IMG/VR virus record: IMGVR_UViG_3300030085_005115
Coordinates: 1-22,196 of that record
Direction: 5' to 3' (one strand)
Origin: a virus
Length of the DNA stretch: 22,196 nt
Shown here: positions 7,031 to 15,524 of the stretch, piece after piece
Position numbering within the stretch: position 1 is the stretch's first letter
Layout: every line of letters begins with the position of its first letter
Notes under the pieces: model-generated
What the model saw: only the letters and a program-made list of their open reading frames with translations
The model's database searches: none
Told to the model about the DNA's origin: nothing
Program-made: the position numbers and the translations under genes

Positions 7031-10000
7031 AGAAAAACTAAAAGATTTTTTAAATCAGAAGGGTTCGAATAGTGATATGATAACATATGTCCGAACCGAG
7101 GCACCTGATGGTATCGGTGTAGATCCTGGCACCGGTGAAGAACTCTTAGATCTTAACAACGATCTGAAAGGGTTGCTAGGTGATTATGTTAGATTTATAA
7201 TGGAAGACGCTAATAACGATTTTTTACCGAACCCAGGAAATGAATTAGCAAGCCCTTCAAAAAAAGGAGATGACTTAGTATTAGCAGATCTGCAAGGTTT
7301 TGAAAAAGTTCACGTGCCGCAAGGGACAGAGCTTAAATCCAAGCTCAACGAGAATAGTAACAGTGGTAAATTTGATGATCTGAGCACTTTAATAGATAAG
7401 GTTGGTAAAAACTTTAGTAATCAAGAAAAGTTAAAAGAAATACAAGGACGACCTCTTAGTAAGCAAGGAGAAACACTAGTGTCACCGTCTGGCGAAAACA
7501 ATGATATCGTCAAGGCAACACAGCAGATGTTTCTAAAAAATAACAGATTTGCTAATGTAGGTGATGAAAAGTCAAAAGCTTTTGCCGAGAAACCTGTCGA
7601 CCCTAAACAATTTGAAATGGAAAAAGATTCTAACGAGGGAAGTGTTGTCATACAAAATAAGTTTGGTCAATATGATAAAGATCTAAACAAGACCAATTTG
7701 GACGGCATTAAAAAGATAGGTGCATCAATCTTACTTAAGTCTTCAGGTTTTTCAGCAGGAAGTACCCCTGGAGAATCTGATAATGTTGATGACGTTATTG
7801 CTAGCATTAACGATTTAACTTCTAATAACTTAGATGTTAATTCTGGGTTCACAAAGATAGATTTTAATATAATCAGGCCTAAAAACGCAAAAGGTTTCCC
7901 AGAAGATATATCTGGTAATTCTGTTAGGGACAATAGGGGAGAGTGGATAAACGCAGACCCGGACTCGATTAACTCAAAAACATTTGGATCTACATATAAC
8001 TCTGAGTTTAGGTTCACTGGAAATACAATTAAATTACATAAAATTCAAGCAGCCATATCAATGATCGCCGTAAAAAATGTAGGTAAGATCTTTTATGAAG
8101 GCTTGATATCGACACTAAGAGAAGCTGATAAGATTGACTTAATTAAGTCAGGTGAAGAATATCAGACTGCTAATCCAGAAGGCGATTTACTTTCGCATAT
8201 TATGGGAAAATCAAGAAGTCTTCAATCATCAAAGTTACAATTTAATGTATTTAGCAATTTACTAGCGAATACAACACACAATTACGGTTCAGCAGTCAAT
8301 CAAGGCATTAAAGAGATATTTGGAGAACCTTTTGAGTCTAACAGTTTAGATTCAATCGCAAATAGTAAAAATATTTCTCAGAGCCCAGGTTTTTGGATCG
8401 CGGTAGCTCGATCTGTTTTGAAGTCTTTTGACAATATTCAAAGCAATATAACAGGCCTAGATAGTTTAAATTCAAATGAGTTATTTTTGGTTTATAAAGA
8501 TATAATTGAATCTAATAAATTTATACAATTTTTTAATGCTATGGCAATCATAGGTGATGTATCACTGTTATCAAATAACAGTGTCACTAGCGAGGCTGGT
8601 AATGTTAGAGATGTAGATTTAATACCAGATACCAATTCCATCCCGGGTAAAAGTAGAAAAAAGAATGGCAGGTATAAAAATGAGTTGTCTTGGAATCAAG
8701 ATTCTAGTCCATCAATGTATCTTTTACCTGTAAACATTATTAGAGCTGCATCTAGATTAAGCAACACAGTTAGGGGAGAAAGTCCTGTCAGAGCGATGTT
8801 TGGATCTAAATTAGTAGAAAATACATATACTGGTATAGATGTGGATGGAAGCTACAATAGAATTCCTAATGAAGTTGTTAAAATTGTTGAGGACAAACTC
8901 GAAGCTGAGTATGTTCCTTTTTATATACAAGATCTTAGAACAAATGAGATTGTTTCTTTTAAAGCTTTTTTGGATCGACTAACTGATACAATTACACCCA
9001 ATTACACTGGTGTTTCTTCTTATGGCAGAATGGATGATGTACAGATATATCAAAGCACTTCTAGAAGTTTAAGTGTAGGTTTTACTATGTATGCCACTAA
9101 TAAAGAAGACTTTGACAGTATGTGGTACAAGATAAATAAATTTGTGACACTTCTATATCCTCAGTGGACCCCAGGAACAATGGTATCAAATGCTGATAAT
9201 TCAAAATTTTACCAGCCTTTTAGTCAAGTTGTTGGAGCTTCACCTATTGTTAGAATAAGAATAGGAGACATTGTTAAATCAAACTATTCTAGATTTGGTT
9301 TGTCTAGGGTCTTCGGTATAGGAGATAACAACGTCAGCCCTATGTCTGATGATTATCTTTACGGCGGCACTAGCAAATTTGCAGCAATATCTAAAAAAGT
9401 TTACGATATATACACAGAAGTAATTTTAAAGCTTTGGCTTTTAGGCGCAGGAAGTCCACAATCAGCAATTAGCGTAGCATTTGGTTCAGCAGGTGAATCA
9501 GCAAATTCTCAAGTTAAAATTGCAAAAAACTTTGCAAAAAAAATTAGCATGCAGGGTTTAGCTAGCCAAGAAGACTTATTTGGTCAAGGTAGTATTATTA
9601 ACGGTTTTGCAAACCCATTAGCTGTCAATGAATTAATGAATCAATTGGTAGATCCTAACACAGATCCATCAAATCCAAAATTAGGTTTTAAGGGTGATAC
9701 AGACTCCTTAGGCGCTTTACGTCAGGTATATCTTAAACCTAATGTAAACCTAGGTTACTTATGCACAAACGGCAAGAAGTACTTAATTAATAGAAAAATT
9801 AAAGTAAGAGTTGTGGAAAAAGGTAGACTTTCTGATATATCAAATAAATTTTCGTCTGATAAAATTGGATATCGTGTTCTGTGTGTTGATCCTGCCTCTC
9901 CAAGTGGATTGTTAGACTCAGGAGAATCTCTAATAGTTAAACACGAAGATATATATCCGGATCCTAAACTTCTTTTTAACGCTAGCTACACAGGCTTAGG

Positions 10001-10499
10001 TTTAGTTGCATCTGATCCTTTAGTAGGTGCAGCTGATACTGCTGTAGCACAAGGAAAAATTATTGAGAATGCATTGAACTTAGGAATTCCGGCTGATACA
10101 ATCGATTGGGCTAGAACTTTTACTCTTAGACAAGAAGGTTTCTTTATGTTACCTGAGATTAATCCTTATGTTAGAGCTTTTGATACAACAAAAGGCCGAG
10201 GATTAGCTGGTGTAATTAAATCTGTTCAGTTTGATTGGTTAAGTGATTTTCCATGGGAGACTGACTTTAATTCTCGGGCACCGATAGGTTGTAAGATTAG
10301 CTTTCAATTTGATGTTATTCATGACTTACCACCTGGAATGGACCATAGTGGTTATAATAAAGCGCCTCTTTACAATGTTGGAGGTATTATGAGAAACATT
10401 AGCGGTGATGTTTACTCAGATGACGGTAGATCAGCAGAGCTTAACTTTAGAAATGCCGGAAAGAATACATCTAGAGTAAAAGGTGAAAACAATAGGTAG
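7023..10499 (+). CDS. Large baseplate / tube-associated structural protein (1158 aa)
   Basis: The start is TTG: AGGAG at 7012-7016 lies 6 nt upstream, and the next in-frame methionine (residue 19) has no such site. The first ~350 residues are polar and Asp/Asn/Lys-rich. At about residues 646-710 there is a block (ITPNYTGVSSYGRMDDVQIY, STSRSLSVGFTMYATNKEDF, WYKINKFVTLLYP) with the pattern 'GR.(D/E)....Y..T.R...(V/L).F....' found in CIS-tube and baseplate tube-initiator proteins of contractile systems. A second conserved-looking block sits near residues 1070-1120 (SVQFDWLSDFPWETDFN, FQFDVIHDLPPGMDHSGYNK, APLYNVGG). The next gene is a LysM-like protein, the usual partner of such tube-initiator domains. 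It is far larger than T4 gp48 or gp54, so it may be a fusion of several baseplate functions. Confidence 0.65.
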   Translation: MAREKLKDFLNQKGSNSDMITYVRTEAPDGIGVDPGTGEELLDLNNDLKGLLGDYVRFIMEDANNDFLPNPGNELASPSKKGDDLVLADLQGFEKVHVPQGTELKSKLNENSNSGKFDDLSTLIDKVGKNFSNQEKLKEIQGRPLSKQGETLVSPSGENNDIVKATQQMFLKNNRFANVGDEKSKAFAEKPVDPKQFEMEKDSNEGSVVIQNKFGQYDKDLNKTNLDGIKKIGASILLKSSGFSAGSTPGESDNVDDVIASINDLTSNNLDVNSGFTKIDFNIIRPKNAKGFPEDISGNSVRDNRGEWINADPDSINSKTFGSTYNSEFRFTGNTIKLHKIQAAISMIAVKNVGKIFYEGLISTLREADKIDLIKSGEEYQTANPEGDLLSHIMGKSRSLQSSKLQFNVFSNLLANTTHNYGSAVNQGIKEIFGEPFESNSLDSIANSKNISQSPGFWIAVARSVLKSFDNIQSNITGLDSLNSNELFLVYKDIIESNKFIQFFNAMAIIGDVSLLSNNSVTSEAGNVRDVDLIPDTNSIPGKSRKKNGRYKNELSWNQDSSPSMYLLPVNIIRAASRLSNTVRGESPVRAMFGSKLVENTYTGIDVDGSYNRIPNEVVKIVEDKLEAEYVPFYIQDLRTNEIVSFKAFLDRLTDTITPNYTGVSSYGRMDDVQIYQSTSRSLSVGFTMYATNKEDFDSMWYKINKFVTLLYPQWTPGTMVSNADNSKFYQPFSQVVGASPIVRIRIGDIVKSNYSRFGLSRVFGIGDNNVSPMSDDYLYGGTSKFAAISKKVYDIYTEVILKLWLLGAGSPQSAISVAFGSAGESANSQVKIAKNFAKKISMQGLASQEDLFGQGSIINGFANPLAVNELMNQLVDPNTDPSNPKLGFKGDTDSLGALRQVYLKPNVNLGYLCTNGKKYLINRKIKVRVVEKGRLSDISNKFSSDKIGYRVLCVDPASPSGLLDSGESLIVKHEDIYPDPKLLFNASYTGLGLVASDPLVGAADTAVAQGKIIENALNLGIPADTIDWARTFTLRQEGFFMLPEINPYVRAFDTTKGRGLAGVIKSVQFDWLSDFPWETDFNSRAPIGCKISFQFDVIHDLPPGMDHSGYNKAPLYNVGGIMRNISGDVYSDDGRSAELNFRNAGKNTSRVKGENNR

Positions 10500-10502
10500 A
10501 TT

Positions 10503-10808
10503 ATGGCACTAAATAGATATTCATTTTCACCCCAGGGTAAGAATAGTCTGGGACAAAACTTTATAAGTAAGTCTAATGTTAATTATAAAATATATAATGC
10601 AGCTGAGCTTGGACTTATTAGCGTTAACACACACATACTGGAAGAGGGTGAAAGACTAGACTACTTAGCAGGTTTAAATTATGGAGACTCTTCATTATGG
10701 TGGATCATAGCAGCTGCCAGTGGCATTGGTTATGCTTTACAGGTACCACCTGGCACCATTTTAAGAATACCAAATAATATTACAGAAGTTTTTGGAGTCA
10801 TAGTTTGA
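10503..10808 (+). CDS. LysM-like baseplate wedge protein, gp53/XkdP-type
   Basis: 101-aa protein. The core GERLDYLAGLNYGDSSLWW followed by IIAAASGIGYALQVPPGTILRIP has the LysM-like order: 'D.LA...YGD...WW.IA..N', then 'PPGT.L.IP'. Such domains occur in the T4 gp53 wedge component and in XkdP-like proteins, where they bind other baseplate proteins rather than cell wall. T4 gp53 has 196 aa, so this is close to a bare domain with an N-terminal strand region. It begins 3 bp after the previous stop. Its TGA (10806-10808) overlaps the TTG start of the hub gene, implying coupled translation. Confidence 0.7.
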   Translation: MALNRYSFSPQGKNSLGQNFISKSNVNYKIYNAAELGLISVNTHILEEGERLDYLAGLNYGDSSLWWIIAAASGIGYALQVPPGTILRIPNNITEVFGVIV

Positions 10809-13800
10809 AAGGTAAGTACGATAAAATAACTAATTTTAATTTAAGTTATGAAAACCTCTTAGAGGCGATAGCTGACTTTGACGGTTTTATTACAGGGCTG
10901 TCTCACAATGACATTATTTTGTTTAACAAGACGACACTACCTAATGAAATACATAAGTTAAGAAACAAAGGTTACGAAGATGAGGGTTTAAGAATATTCT
11001 TGAAGCACATATACAGTCGCATATTAGACAGAACTACAGGCGCATATCAAATATACGACATGTTAAGTGGTAACACTGCTGATAAATACTTTAAACATGT
11101 GACTAATTACTTTGATTCTCCTTTAGTAGAAAATTTTCCAGGAAACTTAACAGATGAATTTACCGGTGCAGGAGAAGGTTTAGGTAAGTATATGCATATT
11201 GTTTTACCTACACAACACGACATGTTTTTACCATCTGGAAGAGGGGCTAATATATTTACAGCGTGTTCACCAACTGACTTTAGAATGAATAAAATAATAA
11301 GTTATCAAGTTCCTACTCAGTCCGGACTTAAAAAAAAGAACGTTGTTAATGATAAAGGTGAACTCAAGTTTGATGACAATAACCTTCCTAAACAAAGATG
11401 GACAACAGAGGGTAACTCTTTTGAAGCAGGTGGAATTGTCCACATTAATAGAGATAATTTAGGTAGTAGATTTGGCCGGCCAAGTTTAGGAGCTTTTGTG
11501 ATGAGGCACCCTAAAACATCCGTGATGGGAAGAAATAAATCACACTTACCAATATTTTTCAACGCAATACCACCAGTTGAAATGTCAAGATGCACGCCTT
11601 ATATAAAAATAGAAGTTGTGAGGCAAGACTTTAGTAATTCTTCGGAAAAAATAAGTAACATGAATCAAGTAGCGTACATGAGATTTACTAAAGGTGGGTC
11701 AGGTACATATGAGCTTGATGACGCTGTGGGTTTTTCAAATATTAAACCGATTAACAGTAAAAGTACATTATCAGAAAGAAATCTTCAAGACAGCGAAAAG
11801 ACAAAATTTTCTTTCATGGATATATTCACAGCGCCTCAAACCATGGCTAACGCTGATATAAACAAAAAAAATGTGAGTCTTTTTAGTTTAAATTATAACA
11901 ATGATGATCCTGTACTCGACCCAATCACACCTATGCTTTCATTAAATAGTTTGAACGTTAGTATTACAGGTGCTGGGTTTGGTTTACTTTCTTCAAAAAA
12001 AGGATCTTTGTCAATGACTTTGCACGATCGATCTAGAATGAGAGATTTAGCGCCACTTATATCAAGTACACAATTTGCAACAACAAAAATAATTATTGAA
12101 TATGGTTGGAATCACCCAGAGGGAGGCGTCAACTCTGATAATGTTATCGGCAAATATTTAAACGGATTAAAGGATCGATCCGTTTTTCAAGTTATTGGTA
12201 CCGACTTTCAGTTTTCAGATGGTAATACAGTAAAAATTGACGTTAATTTAGCTGCTTACGGATTTAGACAAAATGACAAAATACATTGCGGGAGTGGACC
12301 AGAGGTACCGCTTAACGTTATCGAAGATCATATTAAAAAAGTAACATCTGACTTAACAAAAAATAATGAAGACATCAAGGACGCTCCTGAAATAAGACAA
12401 CAGATCAAATTAAACTCTAGAAACGCAAGATCTATTAACTCTTCGATATCTTGGCAAGCTTACGACAAGCTATCTCCTTTCTTAAGAAACGGAGGGGAGA
12501 AGGAAGAGTTTGTCGATATTGTAAAAAATATATTAATTCCGGATGTTGAACTTTACAATAGCACTACCAGCGGAGATAAAATTAATACAGACACAGACGT
12601 CTCAAAAGAAATAAAGGCAGCTGAAGAAGAAACAGAAGATCAGATTGCAAGAATGATAGGTAAACTAGAAGATATTAAATCTGCTGAGAGTATAGACCCT
12701 TACCTCGAATCAACTGTTACTGATGGCTTTAATTCTAAATTTTATGAACAGACAGGCGAAGATGTTGTCTCACTTGGTAAGGTTATTTCCCATTTCATAG
12801 GTCACCCATTAGCATCATCTTGTATATATGATGAAGTTCAATTAGTTTTTTATCCTCTTAATCATCACGCTGCAGGTGGAAGAGTGCACACAACAGCTAG
12901 TCTACCAATACCCATTAAAAAACTAGAAGCTGCTATTGATAATAAGCTGAACAAAACTAGCAATATATCAGTCAACTCTTTCTTTAAATTAATTGAAAAA
13001 ATTGTCAGGGATAGAAATATTTCTGCATATGGGTTGTCTGATATATTTAAAGATATAAATACATTAAGAGGTAATGACAAAGAGACACAACTTAAGTTGA
13101 TAAAAACTAAAGCTAAGTCAGGCAATATTGAAGGGATGGGCGCAGATGATCCGGACGTCCAAGAAATTATTGAAGCTGAAAATCCCGATGCTATTTATAA
13201 TGAAGAAATTCAAGGATCTGTTAAAAAAGTAGGTGAAGAAAATCAAAAGTTATCACAAGAAATACAAGATATCAGTAAGAAAATATCTGACATAGACGGC
13301 GAAAACAAAGTAATACAGGAAAGAATCAATAAAAGAACAGAAGTAATAGGTTTGTTAAGTCCATCTACACCGCCTGAGGAATTTATTAGGTTGGCTGATG
13401 ATACTAGCAATGATTATAAATTAATTAGCGAAAACAATAATGCAAAAAGGGACTTAGAAAGAGAAAAAGCTAGTAAAAAATTAAAATTAGAAGGAAATAA
13501 GAACAAGTCTGACGCTTTGTTAAAAAAGAAAAAGACTTATGACAAGCTGCTTAAGCAAGCAATACAACAAGAAACAGCAGAAGTTAAAAAAAGCGTTCAC
13601 AAGAGATGTACTGATATATACGAAAACGATAATTTAAAAGATATATACCCAGCCGAGTCTAAGTTTATCAGACCTAATCTGTCCATGGATTTTGAAGTTT
13701 TGGAAGCAATAGATCCTCCAAATAGCAGTGAGTACAAGTTTTATCAATTAAGTAAGCGATATCAAGAAAACAAAAGTGGTACAAACGGACTTAAAGATAA

Positions 13801-14395
13801 TGTAACAATTCTTAGAGTACATATTTATGATGAAGAGTCTGTTTTAGACCCGGCAAAATATGCTTTGCACAGTTCATTAGTAGAAGGTGCAAACAATAAA
13901 TTTATCGGCAGTAAAAACTACATAGATGTGCTAAAAGAAGAGTTAGGCAATTTAAACTACAATGCTGTTAAACAAATAATGAAAAGATCATACCCGACCA
14001 TCATATACGGGTCAAATGGGTCGACTGTTAAAAATATATCAGTTAGTGCAAATACGTCAGGAGAATTAAGTAATGTTCTAGCTGTTGAAAGCTATGGTAA
14101 ACTTAGGGACGGACAAATAAAAGGACACAGTTACGAGAGTGAATATGAAAGCATAACAACATTACCGAACACAGTAACTGTTAACATGTTAGGTCAACCT
14201 ATGATAGGAAGAGGTAACAATATCTTTATAGACTTTGGAACAAATACTAGCTTAGATAACATTTATACAGTCAAAACTGTTTCTCATTCTTTAAATAAAG
14301 GAGACTTCTCAACAACTGTACAGTTAGTTCCATCTAATATAGGCGCAATCTCTAGCTTTAAAGATAGGATGAAAAGCACACTTGAAAATTTATAG
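10805..14395 (+). CDS. Baseplate hub protein, gp27/gpD-like, with coiled-coil insert
   Basis: 1196 aa from a TTG start with GGAG at 10794-10797, overlapping the previous stop as TTGA. The middle (about residues 375-480: LNSLNVSITGAGFGLLSSKK, GSLSMTLHDRSRMRDLAPLI, TKIIIEYGWNHPEG, VIGTDFQFSDGNTVKIDVNL) and the extreme C-terminus (MIGRGNNIFIDFGTN, then IYTVKTVSHSLNKGDFSTTV and QLVPS) match the pattern of hub proteins, whose last domain carries 'Y.V..V.H.....F.TT..L.'. Residues ~780-930 are Lys/Glu-rich and look like a long coiled coil. T4 gp27 has only 391 aa, so this is a strongly enlarged hub. No lysozyme domain is visible. It closes the tail operon. Confidence 0.68.
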   Translation: MKGKYDKITNFNLSYENLLEAIADFDGFITGLSHNDIILFNKTTLPNEIHKLRNKGYEDEGLRIFLKHIYSRILDRTTGAYQIYDMLSGNTADKYFKHVTNYFDSPLVENFPGNLTDEFTGAGEGLGKYMHIVLPTQHDMFLPSGRGANIFTACSPTDFRMNKIISYQVPTQSGLKKKNVVNDKGELKFDDNNLPKQRWTTEGNSFEAGGIVHINRDNLGSRFGRPSLGAFVMRHPKTSVMGRNKSHLPIFFNAIPPVEMSRCTPYIKIEVVRQDFSNSSEKISNMNQVAYMRFTKGGSGTYELDDAVGFSNIKPINSKSTLSERNLQDSEKTKFSFMDIFTAPQTMANADINKKNVSLFSLNYNNDDPVLDPITPMLSLNSLNVSITGAGFGLLSSKKGSLSMTLHDRSRMRDLAPLISSTQFATTKIIIEYGWNHPEGGVNSDNVIGKYLNGLKDRSVFQVIGTDFQFSDGNTVKIDVNLAAYGFRQNDKIHCGSGPEVPLNVIEDHIKKVTSDLTKNNEDIKDAPEIRQQIKLNSRNARSINSSISWQAYDKLSPFLRNGGEKEEFVDIVKNILIPDVELYNSTTSGDKINTDTDVSKEIKAAEEETEDQIARMIGKLEDIKSAESIDPYLESTVTDGFNSKFYEQTGEDVVSLGKVISHFIGHPLASSCIYDEVQLVFYPLNHHAAGGRVHTTASLPIPIKKLEAAIDNKLNKTSNISVNSFFKLIEKIVRDRNISAYGLSDIFKDINTLRGNDKETQLKLIKTKAKSGNIEGMGADDPDVQEIIEAENPDAIYNEEIQGSVKKVGEENQKLSQEIQDISKKISDIDGENKVIQERINKRTEVIGLLSPSTPPEEFIRLADDTSNDYKLISENNNAKRDLEREKASKKLKLEGNKNKSDALLKKKKTYDKLLKQAIQQETAEVKKSVHKRCTDIYENDNLKDIYPAESKFIRPNLSMDFEVLEAIDPPNSSEYKFYQLSKRYQENKSGTNGLKDNVTILRVHIYDEESVLDPAKYALHSSLVEGANNKFIGSKNYIDVLKEELGNLNYNAVKQIMKRSYPTIIYGSNGSTVKNISVSANTSGELSNVLAVESYGKLRDGQIKGHSYESEYESITTLPNTVTVNMLGQPMIGRGNNIFIDFGTNTSLDNIYTVKTVSHSLNKGDFSTTVQLVPSNIGAISSFKDRMKSTLENL

Positions 14396-14418
14396 TGTAA
14401 ATTTAAAATATTTAGCTA

Positions 14419-14424
14419 TATTAT
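14419..14424 (+). promoter_or_regulatory. Possible -10 element for a leaderless polymerase transcript
   Basis: TATTAT lies 6 nt before the ATG at 14431, so transcription starting at the usual distance would begin at or next to the start codon. No purine-rich ribosome-binding site exists between 14396 and 14430. No good -35 box is present. A+T-rich DNA makes chance -10 matches common, so this is weak evidence. Confidence 0.25.
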
Positions 14425-14430
14425 ACAAAC

Positions 14431-15495
14431 ATGTATGAATATAGAAAAAACATCATCAAGAGTATCGTCATAGAAGGAAAATTCTCTTCAAGCGGTAAAA
14501 AAGTATTAATTAATATCGATAATGAAGGTATCGATATCACAGTAAATACATTATCAAAAATTAGAAAGCTTTCGAATCTTGATAGCATTTTAACTATAGA
14601 TCAGTACTATAAAAATTTTTTCAGTGTCTTGAATTTAAAATCTATTGTTGACTATAATAAAATACTGGGCAACATTAAAACAAACGAATACAACAGATAT
14701 CTTAAGCAAAAAATAATTGATAGTGTGAAACTAGTTACCTCATACCATTCAGAAATATTTCCTATCAGAAATATGTGCTACTTGAATTTAGCTGATGTCT
14801 ACTTAGACAATGAACTTTTAGAAAAGCCAACATACGATCACACAGGTGTGACCGGTAGAACTAGCATAACAAAAGGATTTAATTTTCTAACCCTGAAAAA
14901 AGACTTAAGAAAAAAATTGACGATCAAGAATAAAAACTTGAAACTAGTAGAATTAGACTTTAAGTCGTGTGAGCCCTTTTTCTATTTAAAGTCGCAAGGT
15001 TTTGAAATAGCCGGCAATGACGTCTACTTGTGGCTTTGCGAAAAATATAAAATTGACTTTAAAGATAGAGATAGTGTCAAAAGAGGAATTCTATCAATGA
15101 TATACGGTGCAAATGCAAAAACTATATCTAGAATTATGAATCTCAAAGAATCAAAAATTAACCTAATTAAAGAAGAATTAGGAATTAACGCGCTAAAAGA
15201 TAGACTAGATAAAGAATTTACTGAACATGGTTTTGTTCTTAATTACTATGGAAGACCTATTACGAGCAATAATAACCTAGTCAATTACTGGATACAATCA
15301 TCAACAGTAGATTATTGTTCTTTAGCATTTAATCAATTCAAAAAAGAGAACAAAATAAAGCCTGTTTACTTTATTCATGACAGCATGACATTCCAAGTTC
15401 ACAACGAAGACGTACAAGATATTTTTGAAAAAACTCAAATAAGAGAAGAAAAATCAAATATCGCTATTCCTATAGAATATACAATTATTAGTTAA
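14431..15495 (+). CDS. Minimal family A DNA polymerase (palm/fingers only)
   Basis: 354-aa protein with the ordered motifs of family A DNA polymerases (E. coli Pol I numbering in brackets): TGRTS (141-145; R668 region), motif A LDFKSCEP with D176 [D705] and E181 [E710, the sugar gate of DNA polymerases], O-helix R213-x3-K217-x7-Y225-G226 [R754, K758, Y766, G767], GR at 274-275, N285/Q289 [N845/Q849], and motif C HDS 316-318 [H881, D882, E883]. L221 occupies the F762 position and S318 replaces E883. Only ~140 residues precede the TGR motif, so both exonuclease domains are absent and the thumb is shortened. T4-like phages normally replicate with a family B polymerase (gp43), so this is likely accessory, perhaps repair or gap filling. 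No ribosome-binding site precedes the ATG. The gene is visibly A+T-rich (14641-14700 is 27% GC). Confidence 0.85.
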   Translation: MYEYRKNIIKSIVIEGKFSSSGKKVLINIDNEGIDITVNTLSKIRKLSNLDSILTIDQYYKNFFSVLNLKSIVDYNKILGNIKTNEYNRYLKQKIIDSVKLVTSYHSEIFPIRNMCYLNLADVYLDNELLEKPTYDHTGVTGRTSITKGFNFLTLKKDLRKKLTIKNKNLKLVELDFKSCEPFFYLKSQGFEIAGNDVYLWLCEKYKIDFKDRDSVKRGILSMIYGANAKTISRIMNLKESKINLIKEELGINALKDRLDKEFTEHGFVLNYYGRPITSNNNLVNYWIQSSTVDYCSLAFNQFKKENKIKPVYFIHDSMTFQVHNEDVQDIFEKTQIREEKSNIAIPIEYTIIS

Positions 15496-15500
15496 TATTT

Positions 15501-15522
15501 ATGTTATGCAGGAGTATAACAT
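15501..15522 (+). promoter_or_regulatory. Hairpin presenting the ribosome-binding site in its loop
   Basis: ATGTTAT (15501-15507) and ATAACAT (15516-15522) are perfect inverted repeats. The 8-nt loop between them contains AGGAG (15510-15514), the ribosome-binding site for the ATG at 15525. The distance from AGGAG to ATG is 10 nt, and folding would keep the site single-stranded. The stem is A+T-rich and only 7 bp, so stability is modest. Confidence 0.45.
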
Positions 15523-15524
15523 TT

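Noticed and set aside
15501-15503. ATG at 15501 as the start of the gene before gp32
   Set aside because: AGGAG at 15510-15514 lies downstream of it and correctly in front of the ATG at 15525.
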